64,000 nucleotides of DNA from CAWBAT01 sp963810905 (GCA_963810905.1 CAWEPG010000011.1:372001-436000); one strand, 5' to 3'. Positions 19,655 through 29,237 are shown, counted from the first letter of the stretch. Program-made: numbers and translations. The notes: generated by a model from the sequence alone, not told the origin.

Positions 19655-20881
19655 ATGAACTCAAGAGAGAGAGTTCTTGCCGCTCTAAATCATCGAGATC
19701 CCGACCGGGTAGCCGTTGACCTGTCGGGTCATCGCTCCTCAGGCATCGCTGCAGTAGCATACTCGCGATTGAGAAATTATCTGGGGCTACCCAAGAAACC
19801 AATCCGAGTGTACGACCCGGTTCAACAACTGGCGATTGTTGACCCGGATGTGCTCGACCGATTTGGCATAGACGCCATAGAACTGGGAAGGGCTTTTGCT
19901 TTAGAGGAAATTCATTGGAAAGATTGGGTTCTTCCCGACGGTACTCCATGCCAAATGCCAGTGTGGGCCTTCCCCGAAAGGGAACCCAATCGTTGGGTAT
20001 TGCGTTCGCGCACCGGCAGAGTGATTGCTCAGATGCCCGATGGCGCACTCTTTTTCGAACAAACTTTCTACCCTTTTGCGGAAGGGAAAGCCGACCATGA
20101 CCGCATCCTGGATGCCTTCAGCGAATGCATGTGGACTACAGTGGCTTCCCCTCCAGGTCCTTTGATCGAAGGACCGGAAGGACAACGAAAATTTACTGAA
20201 GGAGCAAAAAGGCTACGACAGCAGACTGACAAAGCGATCATTGGCCTGTTTGGTGGAAACCTTCTTGAGATCGGACAATTCCTCTATCGCAATGATAACT
20301 TCCTGATGCTGTTGGCTGGAGATCCTGCACGCGCGCACGATTTTCTGGAGAAACTGGTTACGATTCATCTCAATAATCTGGAAAAGTTTCTTGGCGCTGT
20401 TGGGCCTTACATCGATATCATACTTTTCGGAGATGATCTCGGCTCGCAGCGGGGACCCCAGATGTCCCCGAAAATGTATCGTGAGTACTTCAAGCCGAGG
20501 CATGCACGAATGTGGAAACGTGCTAAAGAATTGGCCAATGTCAAAGTAATGCTGCATTGCTGCGGCGGGGTTCGGGAGATTCTCCCCGATCTTATCGAAG
20601 CGGGGCTGGATGCTATTAATCCTGTTCAGATTACGTGTAAGGGGATGGAGCCCAAAGGATTGAAAGCTGATTTTGGGAAAGAGATCACCTTCTGGGGGGG
20701 AGGCTGCGACACACGCGAGATTTTGCCCCATGGTTCAGCCCAGGCAGTCCGTGAACATGTAAAGCGGCAGGTTGAAGTTCTTGCTCCGGGAGGCGGATTT
20801 ATTTTCCAGCAAGTGCACAACATCATGGCTGATGTTCCTCCTCAAAACATTGTGGCCATGCTGGACGCAGTGAACGGGTAA
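19655..20881 (+). CDS. Uroporphyrinogen decarboxylase-family protein (MtaA/CmuA-like)
   Basis: 408 residues of the URO-D/cobalamin methyltransferase-like superfamily, a TIM-barrel family that includes heme-pathway HemE and corrinoid:CoM-type methyltransferases. It begins NSRERVLAALNHRDPDRVAVD, typical of the non-HemE branch. The sequence LHCCGGVREILPDLIEAGLDAINPVQ carries the zinc-ligand-like His-Cys of methyltransferases, followed by FWGGGCDTREILPHG and the C-terminal GGGFIFQQVHNIMADVPPQN. It therefore more likely transfers methyl groups or acts on a small substrate than makes heme. The ATG at 19655 has GAGG eight bases upstream. No corrinoid protein gene is adjacent. The next gene encodes a secreted protein of unknown function, and a repeat element separates them. 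Confidence 0.85.
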   Translation: MNSRERVLAALNHRDPDRVAVDLSGHRSSGIAAVAYSRLRNYLGLPKKPIRVYDPVQQLAIVDPDVLDRFGIDAIELGRAFALEEIHWKDWVLPDGTPCQMPVWAFPEREPNRWVLRSRTGRVIAQMPDGALFFEQTFYPFAEGKADHDRILDAFSECMWTTVASPPGPLIEGPEGQRKFTEGAKRLRQQTDKAIIGLFGGNLLEIGQFLYRNDNFLMLLAGDPARAHDFLEKLVTIHLNNLEKFLGAVGPYIDIILFGDDLGSQRGPQMSPKMYREYFKPRHARMWKRAKELANVKVMLHCCGGVREILPDLIEAGLDAINPVQITCKGMEPKGLKADFGKEITFWGGGCDTREILPHGSAQAVREHVKRQVEVLAPGGGFIFQQVHNIMADVPPQNIVAMLDAVNG

Positions 20882-20894
20882 CAGACGAGAATAT

Positions 20895-21080
20895 GGAAAC
20901 GCCAAGAACGCAAAGACCGCTCAGGGGCTTTCGTGATCGCCATCGAAGTGGCTCAGGGCAGCATAGAGGCCGCGTTCAATGGGTAGCGAGCCTGGGCTCC
21001 CAGTCTCTTGGGATCCATCGACCAAGTAGGCCAACTCTCTTCCTTTTTCTCTTGGCGCTCTTCCCGTCCTTGGCGTTTCC
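20895..21080. repeat. Small inverted-repeat element (MITE-like or REP-like)
   Basis: GGAAACGCCAAGAACG at 20895-20910 is matched at 21065-21080 by the inverse of GGAAACGCCAAGGACG, with 15 of 16 positions pairing. The 186-base unit has no protein gene. A further CGCCAAG-type motif lies inside the right arm (near 21050) and a related AACCGCCAAAG occurs at 22460. Such CGCCAAG-rich intergenic units recur in many environmental genomes. It sits between the URO-D gene and the next gene. Confidence 0.5.
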
Positions 21081-21191
21081 GTCTTCCGGGGGTAGGGCTG
21101 CAAAAGGGTAATAAAATTAGCGTCTTTGGTCCGGTGCTCCGGTCGGAGATAAGCTTGGAGGCCTGTTCCTAGTGTGTTAAACGGAGGGTCG

Positions 21192-22457
21192 ATGAAAGAT
21201 CTTAAATTGTTTCGCATTTTATTCTGTATTCTGATCCCATCGATAGCACTGTCTGGATTTCAGCTCTCGGCAGGGGAAGAAATATCCAATCCGTTGGTCA
21301 AGCCCCTTCCATTGACGGTGGCGGAAGTCGGCCGCCTCAAGACCAATGGTGTTTCCATAGTGGAAGTAACGGATTACATCTTCGGGAATTATAAGGGGGA
21401 TCTTCCAAGTCCACCTCATGCTGACGGCAATCCCAAGAAGGCTTTCATAGTGTTTTGGAAAGACTTCCCTTTCCGATTCATTTTCAGCCACGAGGGAAGC
21501 TATTGTCCCTGGTTTGAATTCCCCTCCGGGACAGGTTTTTGCTATCAGTTTTTTGAAGGAAATGAGGGCTGGGCCGAACTGTTTAACGACTGGGGACGAA
21601 AAGACAAAAATAGTTTTGTTGACATTATCGAATCGGGCCCCAGGCGCGTTTGGATTCGATGGACCTACTTCGGCGTAAACATGGATAGCGGGCAACCTGC
21701 CTACCGCGCCAGCGAGGATTTCTGGGCTTACCCGAACGGCCTGATTTTGCGGCGCCAAACCTATGAATCTCTCATCCCTAAAGAGAACAAGGGCTATGCT
21801 CGCGAACCCATTGAAATGATCGGCATGTGCCCACTCGGCAAAATGTGGAGTGATGTGCTTCAAAAGGATGACACTACTGGAGAAAGCCATGCCTTGGCTG
21901 TGCTCGATCCTTTTTCCAGCAACCGCTACGATGTATTTTGGAAACCCACTCCCGAAGCCGACCATATTTGGAAGTCAACACCTCGCCGTGCTGGAGCCGA
22001 TTGGAAGCTGCTCGACGACTCAGCTGGAGTGGTCCTCATTGTACCGATGCGGGACGGTGCTCCGTTCTGCGTTTTTGGAGATGCTTCAGGCTTTCGGCAT
22101 GATTTTACCCGCATCAAGGAACATAGCTTCCGAGATACCGGCGGTTGGGGATGGGTTTCGAAGTCCTGGGATCATTGGCCGATCGGCTGGCTCAACAGTC
22201 AGGCCCATGAGGTGAATGGTGATTCTCTTAAGATCTATCCGAACCACTTCTCGCCTGCCGGCATGGATTTCTGGGATCTGCCGAACGACCAATCGGCACG
22301 AAGGGTATTTTATTCGTTAATCGGAGTGGGTGGAGACAATCTGGAAGAAGTGCGGGCTGTCGCCAAGAAATGGCTGGATAATGGCGAAGCTGGAATCGCG
22401 AACCCCGGCACGACTGCCACCCTGCCTGCAACATTCGCAAAGACAAAGGCAAAGTAG
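21192..22457 (+). CDS. Secreted protein of unknown function
   Basis: About 421 residues from ATG 21192, with a signal peptide (FRILFCILIPSIALSGFQLSAG). The mature part is rich in aromatic residues (FWKDFPFRFIFSHEGSYCPWFEF, WVSKSWDHWPIGWLNSQAHEV), which suggests a beta-rich carbohydrate-binding or enzyme fold. I do not recognise a named family. GGAGGG sits three bases before ATG 21192; an upstream in-frame GTG at 21174 would add six residues and has no site. It follows the URO-D gene on the same strand. A catabolic role is only suggested by the glycosidase-rich window. Confidence 0.8.
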   Translation: MKDLKLFRILFCILIPSIALSGFQLSAGEEISNPLVKPLPLTVAEVGRLKTNGVSIVEVTDYIFGNYKGDLPSPPHADGNPKKAFIVFWKDFPFRFIFSHEGSYCPWFEFPSGTGFCYQFFEGNEGWAELFNDWGRKDKNSFVDIIESGPRRVWIRWTYFGVNMDSGQPAYRASEDFWAYPNGLILRRQTYESLIPKENKGYAREPIEMIGMCPLGKMWSDVLQKDDTTGESHALAVLDPFSSNRYDVFWKPTPEADHIWKSTPRRAGADWKLLDDSAGVVLIVPMRDGAPFCVFGDASGFRHDFTRIKEHSFRDTGGWGWVSKSWDHWPIGWLNSQAHEVNGDSLKIYPNHFSPAGMDFWDLPNDQSARRVFYSLIGVGGDNLEEVRAVAKKWLDNGEAGIANPGTTATLPATFAKTKAK

Positions 22458-22579
22458 CTGAACCGCCAAAGATGTGAAATAAGCTGAGAAGAGTGTTCTA
22501 GCGAGTCGACGGCCATCAATCCTGCAATGCTTCGAGAAAACCAGGGGGATGAATGCTACCAGGAAGTTCCGGAGGAATT

Positions 22580-24043
22580 TCAGTCTGGTGATCGCTGGTA
22601 CCAAACTATAACGTCACCATCTTCGGGGCGGTCGGAATAGAAGAGTTGGAGAAAGTCCACCGAACGCATGGGAGAGGCATCCAATAGGGGCAGTGAATCA
22701 TTCGAGAGCAGGAAGCCACCCGGCCGCAGCATGTTTTGCGTGTTGGCAAGGGCAAGCAATTGCTCGAAGAAATTGTAATAGAGGAAGACGTTGGTAGCAA
22801 CGATCAGGTCGAATCGCTCTTTGGGAGGCAGATCGAGATGCTGGGTCACGATGTCCAGTTCCACCGGCGTGATCATGGAAACGATGGCGGGGCGGATTTT
22901 GACGGCGCGAGTCTCCACGCTCCCTGCAAGTGCTGGCGCCTGAAGAGGAGTTACCGGCGTCCCAATTTGATTTCCAAACTGCTGCCAAAAGTGGGAAGCT
23001 GCCGGCTTCCATGGTACTTGTTGTTGTCGTGGCAATTGTAAGATATATGCTTGACCGAGTTGGGCGCGGTGCGTCGCACGCCGCAAGTGGTCGTTGACGC
23101 GCTGACTGATGTCGAATGTGGTGAGCTCCAATTGCCCGATGCTGGCAAGACCCAAGCGGAAAAGCGTATCCGCCAAGGCAAAGCACTGGATGGTCTGCTG
23201 GGGATAGAAGTCGTAACCGCCCACTTTGTCCGTAAAGTCGAGTCCGGGGCCAATGATAGCCACGCGGCGCACGCTGCCCGGCGCTAGTAGCCTGCGTACC
23301 TGCATCGCCTTGAGCGACTCCTCTATGGCAGAGTTGGGCAGCAGCGAGGTGTCATAAGAAAGCCCCCGGGAACGATAGAGTTTCGAGCGCTCCGCAAAAT
23401 CCTCTGTCCGATCCTTCAGCTGACGCGCTTGCTCAAGCTCCCTTTGAAAACTTTCCTGCTCCTTGACCACGCGAGCAGCATTGGCTAGCACGTATGTCTT
23501 CAGTCGGGCTCGCTCTGATTGGTCGGGACGCCCCCCATACGCTTCACGAGGATGATAGCCCTGCATTTCTATGAACTTGGCAAGGAACAGCAGTCTTTCG
23601 TTATTCCCTGGGTTCGCTAAGCCCCGCAACAAGTCATCGACCCGATTCAGGAAGAGAGTGGCCGCTGGCGAGGTGCCGGGCGAAAGCTGTGATGGGACCT
23701 GGTTGAGTGGCAAGCGTGCGAACTCAGCCGCGGTTAGTCGTGGCTGCGTCGTGTAGGATGTCCCAAAGGTAAGAAAATTGACCAGTGTATCTTCTTCCCC
23801 GCGTATCAGACGGGCACGAATCTCCTGGTCGTGACGTGTGACCCAGCCGGGCCATGCAGCCTCCAGCTCTGCCGGGCTCCGGTTTTTCAGCTCGGCGGGT
23901 AGGTCGCCGTCAAGCACTTCCAAAATGGGCTGAGCCTGCTGGTAGGAAATGTTAACCACGCCCCATTTGCCCTGATGGGCAGGCGGCACCTCGAGAAATG
24001 AACCCAAAGCTAAACCGATGATGCAGAAGAAACCAATGCGCAT
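22580..24043 (-). CDS. Exported CheR-like SAM-dependent methyltransferase
   Basis: About 487 residues with an N-terminal signal peptide or membrane anchor (MRIGFFCIIGLALGSFLEV). The C-terminal half resembles the class I methyltransferase core of CheR-type enzymes: RRVAIIGPGLDFTDK as SAM-binding motif I, a middle acidic segment LELTTFDIS, and DLIVATNVFLYYNFFEQLLAL-type motif IV followed by NMLRPGGFLLSND. The N-terminal 240 residues are helical and unassigned. A GTG at 24055 is an alternative start with AGGTGGA upstream. It lies convergent to the preceding plus-strand gene and divergent from the Fur-box region. A SAM-dependent enzyme carrying a signal peptide is odd because SAM is cytoplasmic; a membrane-tethered cytoplasmic form is possible. 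Confidence 0.75.
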   Translation of the reverse strand: MRIGFFCIIGLALGSFLEVPPAHQGKWGVVNISYQQAQPILEVLDGDLPAELKNRSPAELEAAWPGWVTRHDQEIRARLIRGEEDTLVNFLTFGTSYTTQPRLTAAEFARLPLNQVPSQLSPGTSPAATLFLNRVDDLLRGLANPGNNERLLFLAKFIEMQGYHPREAYGGRPDQSERARLKTYVLANAARVVKEQESFQRELEQARQLKDRTEDFAERSKLYRSRGLSYDTSLLPNSAIEESLKAMQVRRLLAPGSVRRVAIIGPGLDFTDKVGGYDFYPQQTIQCFALADTLFRLGLASIGQLELTTFDISQRVNDHLRRATHRAQLGQAYILQLPRQQQVPWKPAASHFWQQFGNQIGTPVTPLQAPALAGSVETRAVKIRPAIVSMITPVELDIVTQHLDLPPKERFDLIVATNVFLYYNFFEQLLALANTQNMLRPGGFLLSNDSLPLLDASPMRSVDFLQLFYSDRPEDGDVIVWYQRSPD

Positions 24044-24055
24044 GATTACTTTCAC

Positions 24056-24401
24056 TCCACCTGACTGACTTCGGCCAGATGACCGTGCCGCAGCGCGACC
24101 CTAAGCCCATTGGGACATGGCGCTCACTGATCCGCAAGAAGGAAGTCACCTTACCATTTCTTTATGACGCCGCGCCAGCCCACAGATTGCGGCATTTCGA
24201 TTCAGACAATGAGGGGAGCGTAGCAGTCTAGCGGGAGAGAGGGGACCCGAAATGATTATCTCGGGACGGGATGCGCAACACCTCGAGCCCTTCCCCCGTC
24301 CCTCCATTCAATCCGATCTTTCAACCTGCGATTTCCATTTGTTGCGTTATGCGCCAACACGCTGACTTGTTGCGAAGGACCCTCGCCTTACCCCTTTCTA
24401 A
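24056..24401. other. Intergenic region upstream of the Fur boxes
   Basis: No gene recognised. It separates the methyltransferase from the divergent iron locus and probably holds the methyltransferase promoter. Confidence 0.4.
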
Positions 24402-24494
24402 GATAATGAAAATGAAATTCATATTCTTTTTTACTTGACAGGTCATTTTATCTTTTTTAGACTCCCTCTGTTAATGAAAATGATTTTCATATTC
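24402..24494 (+). promoter_or_regulatory. Promoter flanked by two Fur-box-like palindromes
   Basis: The right site ATGAAAATGATTTTCAT (24474-24490) is a perfect 8-1-8 palindrome. The left site is GATAATGAAAATGAAATTC from 24402, with the ATGAAAAT half conserved. Between them lies TTGACA (24435-24440), a 17-base spacer and TAGACT (24458-24463), a good sigma-70 promoter. The right palindrome lies near the expected transcript start. The layout fits iron-dependent repression of the genes that follow. Confidence 0.75.
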
Positions 24495-24516
24495 ATCCTA
24501 ATTCTAAAGGCAAATC

Positions 24517-24585
24517 ATGAAACACAAATGCTGTAAGAGTTATCAAAAAGGTAAGCCCTGCAAGAAGTGTCCTGTGAAGTTTTGA
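24517..24585 (+). CDS. 22-residue Cys-rich peptide
   Basis: ATG 24517 is preceded by AAAGG at a six-base spacing. The frame encodes 22 residues and ends TGA at 24583-24585. It begins MKHKCCKSYQ and has Cys-Cys at 5-6 and a C-K-K-C-P motif at 15-19, with seven lysines. The CC-x8-CxxCP arrangement would suit binding of iron, zinc or a cluster. It lies directly behind the Fur-box promoter and 105 bases before the siderophore receptor, so it should be iron-regulated. Similar tiny CC/CxxCP peptides next to PiuC and receptor genes are what I recall from other proteobacterial iron loci, but that memory is not verified here. It is too short for most gene callers. Confidence 0.6.
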   Translation: MKHKCCKSYQKGKPCKKCPVKF

Positions 24586-24690
24586 TGGCTCGCGGCTCGG
24601 CCTGGAAGGGATTGATGGCTTACATCCCCAGCAAATACACATCCGACGTGATGCAGCTGAGACAGTCGAAGGAAAGGAGGAAACTCCACG

Positions 24691-27108
24691 ATGAAGATCA
24701 AGAAGAGAGAGAAAAGGAACCGCAAGAAGTTGCCGCCATGTGGACCCAAGTATTGGGTTGCCATAAGCACGTTGGCAGCCTACACCACTCTTGGCAACAA
24801 AACGGGCAAGGTGGCCTATGCCCAGGGAACTCATGGACCTGGAAAAGACTCTGCAGCGTCTCAGACTCTGTCGGTTCTGCGCTTCGACATCCCGCCTGGC
24901 CCTCTCGGCACGGTATTGGACTCTTTTCAAAGCGCCACGGGACTACAGGTGGTTGTCCCGAACGAAGCCATGCGGACCCTATCCTCGCCCGGCGTCTCGG
25001 GTCTCTATTCGGTGGAACTGGCGCTGAAGCAACTCCTCGCTGGCACTGGTGTCAGCTACCGATTTACGGCTTCCGAGACGCTGACACTGGAATTCCAAAG
25101 CCTTAAATCATCTGTCGAAGTGACGGAAAGGATCTCGCCACTCTCTTCTCTAAAGTACCCCGAACCACTGTTGGATACACCGCAATCGATCACAATAATT
25201 CCCAAAAAAATGATCGAACAACAAGGTGCGACTACATTGCGCGAGGTGCTTCGCAATGTGAGCGGCCTGACCATGACGGCTGGTGAAGGGGGTACCCCCG
25301 CCGGTGATAACTTGACGCTGCGGGGCTTCAGCGCGCGAAACGACATATTCATCGATGGTGTACGGGACCTCGGTCCGCAATCGCGCGATCCTTTCGACCT
25401 GGAACAGGTCGAAGTGGTCAAAGGGACCGGGATCGGCTTTTAGCGGTCGCGGTTCGACGGGCGGCACGATCAACCTGGTGAGCAAATCGCCAAGCCTCAA
25501 CCGCTTCGTGGAGGGCACCTTCATGCTCGGCACCGACGGAACCAAGCGAGTCACAGCGGATCTCAATGTGCCGGTAAAACTCCTGGGAGAACACACGGCC
25601 TTTCGTCTCAACTTCCTGGCGCACGATTCAGGGGTTGCGGGTCGAGACGTCGTCAACAATCAGCGTTGGGGAGTGGCGCCATCCTTGGCATTCGGTCTCG
25701 GCACGCCAACCCGTCTAACTTTCAGCTATTTCAAATTGAAACAGGACAACATCTCGGATTACGGTATTCCCTGGGTGCCGGCCACCAACAATGTCCTGGT
25801 AGCCTATCGAGATCGGCCGGCGCCGGTGCCACGCAACACATTTTATGGCCTTGAAGATCGCGACCATGAGAAATTGAACTCGGACCTTGCGACGATCAAG
25901 CTGGAACACGATTTTGGTGATTCACTGACTCTGCGCAATCAGTTCCGCTACGGGCGCTCGACGCGAGACTCAATGGCCACCCCACCCCGCTTTGCCAGTG
26001 ATAATTCAACCGTCATTAACCGCGAAATGAGGTCTTGGATCACAGAGGACGGGATCTGGGACAACCAAACTGACTTTCGGATAAATTTTTCAACAGGCCC
26101 CATGACACACGCCGTGGTCACCGGGCTCGAGTTGTCCCGGGAGAACAATACCCGCCAGATCCGAACTGCTGCAAACATGCCCACGACTCTCCTCAATCCC
26201 AACCCAAACGATACCTTTCCCGGCCCGATTACGATGAGCCCTTATGTCGGGGACATTACGGGAAACACCGTTGCCCTCTATGCATTCGACACCATCAAGT
26301 TCGGTCAGCGATGGGAGGCAACCGGAGGCTTGCGCTGGGAGCGTTTCGACGTAGACGGCGTCAACACAACTCCGGCCCCGGTCTCGAGGGTCGACCAGAT
26401 GCCCGGGGTACGTGGCGCCTTGATTTTCAAACCGAAGCCAAATGGCAGTCTTTATGCATCCTATGGCACTTCCTTCGACCCTTCCCTGGAGGGGTTGTCT
26501 TATAACACCGCGAACACTGCGATCGAACCGGAGAAGACATACACGACAGAATTCGGTGCCAAATGGGATCTGTTTGGAGAACGGCTGGCTTTGACCGGGG
26601 CGCTATTCCGCATCGACAAGACCAACGCCCGCACGCCTGGAATCTTGCCTGGCGATCCGCCTCAGGTTCTGCAGGGTAGCAGCGCGTGAATGGCGCTGAA
26701 CTGGGAGTATCCGGCAACATCACCCGTCAATGGCAGATGTTTGGGGGCTACACGTTGCTGGACAGCGATGTCGTGAAATCGAATGTGCCGGCAGAGGTGG
26801 GCCGAGCCATCCTGAATGTGCCCAGGAATTCGTTCAATTTCTGGACCACCTATCAATTTAAGAAATTAACCCTTGGAGGCGGGCCCCGTTTTGTGGGCCG
26901 CCGCTTCGGCAACAGCATTAACACCCGTCAGGTGGACAGCTACTGGACCATGGACGCCATGGCCTCATACCCCGTGACGCGGTTTCTTGATCTCCGGCTC
27001 AATCTCTACAATCTAAACAACGAGTACTACTTTGGCGCTCTGAGCGGTGGACACGTTGTTCCCAGCCCGGGTCGGTCCCTGATGTTGAGTACCGCATTTC
27101 GGTTCTAG
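24691..27108 (+). pseudogene. TonB-dependent siderophore receptor with STN domain, two frameshifts
   Basis: An outer-membrane receptor for ferric siderophores in three pieces. The N-terminus has an export signal and an STN (secretin/TonB short N-terminal) domain (LRFDIPPGPLGTVLDSFQSATG, then YSVELALKQLLAGTGVSYRF). The plug follows (DTPQSITIIPKKMIEQQG, LRGFSARNDIFIDGVRD) and then a 22-strand-type barrel that ends in the outer-membrane signature phenylalanine (STAFRF). Frame 1 stops at 25443. Deleting one G from GGG near 25427 joins EVVKG to PGSAFSGRGSTGGT. A second break near 26680 joins PPQVLQG to RVNGAELG. ATG 24691 has AGGAGG ten bases upstream. The STN domain often pairs with FecIR sigma/anti-sigma regulators, but none is adjacent. 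Confidence 0.85.
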
Positions 27109-27126
27109 CTCGCCGAGGAGAGAATA

Positions 27127-27808
27127 ATGCTGTTACAGATTCCCGACGTACTCAATGCCGAGCAAATTGCACAGTGCCGTCAGCTGTTGGATCAGACAGA
27201 ATGGATCGATGGCCGGATTACTGCTGGATATCAATCCGCCCGTACCAAGGACAATTTGCAATTGCCCGAGGACCATCCGGTGGCGCGACAATTGGGGGAC
27301 TTGATTCTTGCGGCACTCCAAGGGAATCCGTTGTTCATGGGCGCTGCTTTGCCGTTAAGGGTGTTTCCCCCGTTGTTCAATCGTTACCAGGGTGGACAAT
27401 CTTTCGGAACCCACGTCGACAACGCCATCCGCCAGGTGGCCGGCACACCGCACCGCGTTCGCACCGATCTCTCAGCAACTTTGTTTTTAGCCCATCCCGA
27501 TGAGTACGACGGCGGCGAATTGATGGTGGAAGACACCTATGGTGTCCACCTCGTTAAGCTTCCCGCCGGTCATTTGGTCCTCTATCCCATCCACGAGTCT
27601 CCACCACGTGCGGTCTGTGACGCGGGGTGCGCGGATCGCCTCCTTCTTCTGGATCCAGAGCATGATACGAGACGATGGGAAGCGAACCCTGCTGTTTGAC
27701 TTGGATATGGCAATCCAGCGGCTCAATCAGGACATGCCCGAGCACGCTTCGACCGTGCAGCTAACCGGCGTCTATCACAATCTCTTGCGCCGCTGGGCTG
27801 ACGTTTGA
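27127..27808 (+). pseudogene. piuC: PiuC-type Fe(II)/2-oxoglutarate PKHD hydroxylase, one frameshift
   Basis: A PKHD-type hydroxylase (PiuC/YbiX family), commonly beside siderophore receptors. The first frame carries FNRYQGGQSFGTHVDNAI with the metal-binding His-x-Asp, then LSATLFLAHPDEYDGGELMVED and LPAGHLVLYP. The frame breaks near 27590: removing one A from CCCATCC joins LVLYP to STSLHHVRSVTRGARIASFFWIQSMIRDDG, which supplies the distal His and the Arg that binds 2-oxoglutarate, and then the usual C-terminus to a stop at 27806-27808. As sequenced, the first frame stops at 27699 without those residues and would be inactive. It lies 18 bases after the receptor, so they are probably one transcript. 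Confidence 0.82.
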
Positions 27809-27935
27809 GGTAGAAAGCCGTATGCATTTTTCAGCGGTCTACGGTTTTCCCTCTCCAGTCACCCAAGATGGAAGAGCTGTGAGAAGGAAGTCGGTCTGGG
27901 CAACTAACTGTCCGTTTTTAAGAGAGTGATTGAGC

Positions 27936-29237
27936 ATGAAACAGCTCCGCAAGCTCATTTTCTGGTTTCACCTTATCGCTGGAACGCTTGGCGGCATCGT
28001 GATCTTAATCATGTCGGTTACAGGAGTGCTCCTGGTCTATGAGCGGCAAATCACGGCTTGGTTTGACCGTTCCCAGTACTTCGTCTCACCCGCTCCGGGA
28101 GCAACACCCCTTCCGGTGGGAACGCTGCTTGCGAAGGTCCGCGAGGTGAAGAAGGCGCTTCCCTCCGCGATCACATTGCGTTCCGATCCTTCCGAACCCG
28201 CTGCCCTTAATATTGGGAGGGATCGTGTGCTCTTCGTCAATCCTTACACCGGAGACGTGTTGGGCGAAGGATCGCAAAAGGTTCGAGCGATTTTCCATTC
28301 TGTAACAGATTGGCATCGTTGGCTCGGTGCCCAGAGCGCAAGCCGGGATAGTGGGCGAGCCATCACGGGGGCCTGTAATTTAATATTCCTGTTCCTGGTT
28401 ATCTCAGGCCCTTATCTTTGGTGGCCGCGGACGTGGACTTGGTCTCAATTTAGGAGTGTGACCTGGTTCAGACGCCGACTGTCCGGTAAATCACGCGACT
28501 TCAACTGGCATAATGTGATTGGGTTTTGGTCAGCGTTACCGCTGTTCGTTGTCGTTTCTTCCGGTGTGGTGATCTCGTATCCATGGGCCAGCAACCTGGT
28601 CTATCGCGCGGTTGGGGAACAACCCCCTCAAGCAGGCGGACTCATCGGCCAACGTCCAGGGGCAGAAAACAGCCGAAGTGACAGTGAAAGAATTTCAAGG
28701 GCTGAAGGCTTGCCACGCGGCGGTGAAACGAAACGACCTGACGGAGTGCGGCGTGAGGGGGCAATAGGGGATGAGAACCTCCGAGGGGGCGGCCAAGCGA
28801 TTAGTCCCCCGGACGATCTAAACTTGGAGAGGTTTGACGAATTGTGGGCTCGGGCTGAGCAGCAGGTCTCCGACTGGCAAAGTATCAGTTTACGACTTCC
28901 AGAATCGTCCGTCGCTCCCTTGTCGTTCACCATCGATCGGGGCAACGGTGGACAACCTTTCAAACGTGCCCAGCTTACTTTGAATCGATCAACCGGCGAG
29001 GTAGTCCGTTGGGAACCGTTTTCAAGTCTAACCCTTGGCCGCCGGATCCGCTCGTTACTGCGATTCGCCCACACCGGCGAAGTGGCCGGCATCTTTGGCC
29101 AGACTCTAGCCGGGATTGCGGCGGGAGGGAGCACCGTGCTGGTTTGGACTGGCCTAGCGTTGGCGTGGCGGCGCTTCTGGGCTTGGCAAGAGAGGAAACG
29201 GTCCAAAGAAGCTTCTGCTGCAGACTCTCAGGCGTGA
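27936..29237 (+). CDS. PepSY-associated transmembrane protein (iron-reductase-like)
   Basis: About 433 residues with four membrane helices of the PepSY_TM family: residues 8-33, one near 145-165, one near 195-220 and one near 385-410. The first helix region is IFWFHLIAGTLGGIVILIMSVTGVLLVYERQI with a membrane-facing His. The motif VTDWHRWLG and later LLRFAHTGEVAGIFGQ supply further conserved histidines. Between helices 3 and 4 is a periplasmic PepSY portion with a Gly/Arg/Glu-rich low-complexity insertion (about 235-285). Family members near siderophore receptors reduce ferric siderophores or take part in uptake. ATG 27936 was preferred to the TTG two codons earlier. Unlike its two upstream neighbours this gene is intact. 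Confidence 0.85.
   Translation: MKQLRKLIFWFHLIAGTLGGIVILIMSVTGVLLVYERQITAWFDRSQYFVSPAPGATPLPVGTLLAKVREVKKALPSAITLRSDPSEPAALNIGRDRVLFVNPYTGDVLGEGSQKVRAIFHSVTDWHRWLGAQSASRDSGRAITGACNLIFLFLVISGPYLWWPRTWTWSQFRSVTWFRRRLSGKSRDFNWHNVIGFWSALPLFVVVSSGVVISYPWASNLVYRAVGEQPPQAGGLIGQRPGAENSRSDSERISRAEGLPRGGETKRPDGVRREGAIGDENLRGGGQAISPPDDLNLERFDELWARAEQQVSDWQSISLRLPESSVAPLSFTIDRGNGGQPFKRAQLTLNRSTGEVVRWEPFSSLTLGRRIRSLLRFAHTGEVAGIFGQTLAGIAAGGSTVLVWTGLALAWRRFWAWQERKRSKEASAADSQA

Noticed and set aside
21219..21965. 248-residue minus-strand frame
   Set aside because: It is antisense to the secreted protein gene, which has a signal peptide and a ribosome binding site.
6360..27808. Programmed ribosomal frameshifting as a common cause of the split genes
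   Set aside because: The breaks lack shared slippery heptamers and following structures, and they differ in direction; indels explain them better.
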